A DNA stretch of 64,000 nucleotides from Hirudo medicinalis (Eukaryota; Annelida; Clitellata; Hirudinida; Hirudinidae). Every line of letters begins with the position of its first letter. Position 1 is the first letter of the stretch. The stretch spans positions 8,043 through 72,042 of the forward strand of contig MPNW01000062.1 in NCBI GenBank assembly GCA_011800805.1, read 5' to 3'. The notes under the pieces were generated by a model. It did no database searches, was not told the DNA's origin, and worked only from the letters and a program-made list of their open reading frames with translations. Both the position numbers and the translations under genes were made by a program. Positions 61,660-64,000 of the stretch are shown piece after piece.

Positions 61660-64000
61660 TTTGGTCCGCCCCGAAAACACAAGAAAACATAAGGCCGACC
61701 CTTTTTCTCTTGGGACGAATCATGGTGGTCTGGCGGTAATTGCATCTTCAACAGTGGGGCTACATCAACTCATTGATGGTTTCAGTCCGAATACATTTGA
61801 GTCACTAACCGCCCAGATAAATAGGGGATCAAGACATATAAACCTACTGACAGTCTACAGGACTGGCAACTTACAACCTCAATTTTTCTCGGAGTTCTCA
61901 GACCTGCTTGGCCGATTGATCATAAAGTCCCCGACTCTATTCGTTACTGGTGATTTCAATATTCACCTCGAGAAACCTGATGACAGGAATTGCTTGGCTT
62001 TCAGAGACCTCATCTCATCTTTTGGTCTCAGATTGGTTGTCGAAGGTGCCACCCACGACTGTGGTGGGTTGTTAGACATAGTGCTTGAAAGAGATGATAA
62101 AAACAAGCCCAGTACTGTTGTTGACAAGCTTGAAACTGGTCTCTCTGATCATCAACTTCTCCTATGGAAAATTTCGTCTCCTCCCTCTCGTCACCTGGCG
62201 GATGCATGCAAGGTCAGGCAGTGGAGGAAGCTTGATATTGCTGGTTTAGGTGTCTTTTGTCTTCTCCGTTGGTTGATTCGGTGGCCTGGCCTTCCATGGA
62301 TGTTGACCAAATGGTTGAACTCTACGAGTCAACCCTCACTGCTGCGCTGAGCACATCCCTCCCAGTGATGGCTCCTCGCCTTTACANCTCTGCATTTTTA
62401 AACGAGAAGCTCAATGACATCTGTGAGTCGACTGAGGGTGCACCGTCCCCGAAATTCATGTCTTCCACTTCCATCTCTGAGTTTGTGCAGTTCTGCCCTG
62501 CGAGTTTTGATGAAATCCAGAGGTTGATCAGTTCTCTTCCTAGCAAGCAATGTGGCCTTGATCCCATACCAACCTGGCTTCTCAAGAAACTTTCCAATTT
62601 ATTACTTCCTTATCTCGTACAGCTATTTAATAAATCGTTATCTTCAGGTCAATTTCCTCGTTCCTTCAAGGAGGCACAGGTTCGACCCATACTTAAAAAA
62701 TCTACACTTGACCCACAACTACCTTTGTCATACCGACCAATTTCCAATCTCAGCGTGCTTTCAAAGCTTCTGGAGCGCCTTGTCCTCAGCCGTCTCCTCA
62801 CCCATCTCAACAGCAATGCACTACTCCCCAAGACTCAGTCAGCATATCGTCCGCACCACTCCACGGAAACTGCTGTCCTGAGAGTTGTGTCTGACATCAG
62901 GATGGCATTGGATGTTGGTCACGTCTCCCTTCTTCTCCTTCTTGACATGTCTGCGGCGTTTGACACTGTGGACCATGACATCCTCATTGCCAAATTGCCA
63001 CATTGATTGGATAAAACATTTTCAGTTCGCCAAATGTCACTGCAGTGGTTTAGAACATACCTTTCAGGAAGAAGTCAAACAATACTATCTTCATCCTCAA
63101 GCAGTGCTAAACAGCTCATTCAATCAGGCGTTCCACAAGGCTCTGTACTGGGACCAATTCTCTTCTCCCTATATGTTTCAGACATTGCGGGTATTGTTGC
63201 CGCCCACGATCTCTCCAGCCACCAGTATGCAGATGACACCCAGATCTACGGCCACTGCTGCCCTGAGGGCGTTCCTGGTCTTGTCTGTCGAGTGTCGACC
63301 TATTTCAGAGAGATCGTCTCGTGGACGTCATCTAATCGTCTACGACTCAACCCTGACAAAACAGAGGCAATATGGTTTGGTTCTCCAGCCGGATGCAGCC
63401 GCATTGGCTCCCCGACACTTCAATTGACAGGTGCAACCACCATTCCTTCGCAGACAGTCAGAAGCCTGGCAGTATATCTGGATTCATCCCTGACGATGGG
63501 TCCTCACGTTGGTCGGGTTGCTGCGGGCTGTTATGCCAAGCTTCATGTCCTCAAGGAGGATTTGTGCCACATAAAATTTTCATTTCCCTCATAGTCCAGC
63601 TCATTCTCTCAAAGCTCGATTACTGCAATTCGATTCTGGTCAATGCCAGTTGCTGGAATTTCAACACCCTTCAAGCAGTAATGAACACAGCGGCGAGGCT
63701 CATTTATGGTAGAAGGTCTTCTGACCACATCACTCCTCTTCTCATGGATCTCCACTGGCTGAGAATTCCGAACAGAATCACCTTCAAAATCCTCCTTTTA
63801 ATCTACAGAGCCGCCACAGGCAGCACTCCTCAATACCTCACCGAACTTTTGACAAGTACATCTGCTATCCCCGGTAGAGCATCCCTCCGGTCCTCCAACA
63901 ACAGGACTCTTGTTGTTCCTAGGTCCCGAACAGTCAGGCAGGGAGACCGTTCNTTGCACCGACAATAGAACATTTTAAAAAACTACTTAAAACCTACCTG
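61660..64000 (+). mobile_element. CR1/L2-like LINE ORF2, broken, truncated by window end
   Basis: Endonuclease: VIASSTVGLHQLIDGF, SPTLFVTGDFNIHLEKPDD, LDIVLERDDK, TGLSDHQLLLW (61730-62175). RT: PTWLLKKLSNLLLPYLVQLF, SYRPISNLSVLSKLLERLVL, STETAVLRVVSDIRMALD, LDMSAAFDTVDHDIL, SGVPQGSVLGPILFSLYVSD, then the catalytic box HQYADDTQIYG at ~63225. The C-terminus reads KLDYCNSILVNASCW and HWLRIPNRITFKILLLIYRA. A stop (63004), frame changes and Ns at 62386 and 63952 break it. It is the best copy of the family relics at 7.3 and 11.1 kb. Confidence 0.9.

Overview
This is invertebrate nuclear DNA: AT-rich, with dense short introns, canonical GT-AG splice sites, animal housekeeping genes and a heavy load of decayed transposable elements. 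WSC, F5/8C-like, EGF, C-type lectin and polycystin modules point to a metazoan. A lophotrochozoan or other non-vertebrate bilaterian is my guess, but the sequence does not fix the phylum. Gene models were built by hand from splice signals, phase continuity and family motifs.

Layout. (1) 1.7-18.9 kb, minus strand: a large multi-exon polycystin-1-like receptor/channel gene (WSC, F5/8C-like end, EGF-like, GAIN/GPS with CSCRHLT, PLAT, polycystin membrane region). Its introns hold LINE, SINE and hAT remnants. (2) 19-22 kb: gene-poor, with LINE fragments and a small MITE. (3) 22.1-25.6 kb, plus: NMN adenylyltransferase, 9 exons, 276 aa. (4) 28.5-33.3 kb, plus: CNOT9, 8 exons, 298 aa. (5) 34.2-44.4 kb, minus: clathrin heavy chain, 22 exons, 1680 aa. 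(6) 45.0-49.1 kb, plus: two tandem copies of a membrane-anchored P-loop ATPase of unknown function. The first is intact (430 aa); the second has two frameshifts. (7) 49.8-50.9 kb, minus: ARL6IP4/SR-25-like, 5 exons, 139 aa. (8) 51.3-53.9 kb, plus: OST3/OST6 (MAGT1/TUSC3) subunit, 11 exons, 309 aa. (9) 54.6-56.7 kb, plus: secreted PAN-like + C-type lectin protein, 5 exons, 263 aa. (10) 56.7-64 kb: transposon territory, including a 0.9 kb element with terminal inverted repeats and a CR1/L2-like LINE running off the right edge.

Two divergent pairs share short upstream regions: clathrin/ATPase-1 (636 bp) and ARL6IP4/OST3 (450 bp). CNOT9 and clathrin converge.

Most interesting: the duplicated ATPase pair with a ~110 bp inverted repeat between the copies; a tRNA-derived SINE family whose 3' half resembles the 3' end of the resident CR1-like LINE; the domain mix and possible frame break of the polycystin gene; and three single N bases that each sit at a rearrangement or gap inside LINE sequence, which looks like hidden assembly junctions.
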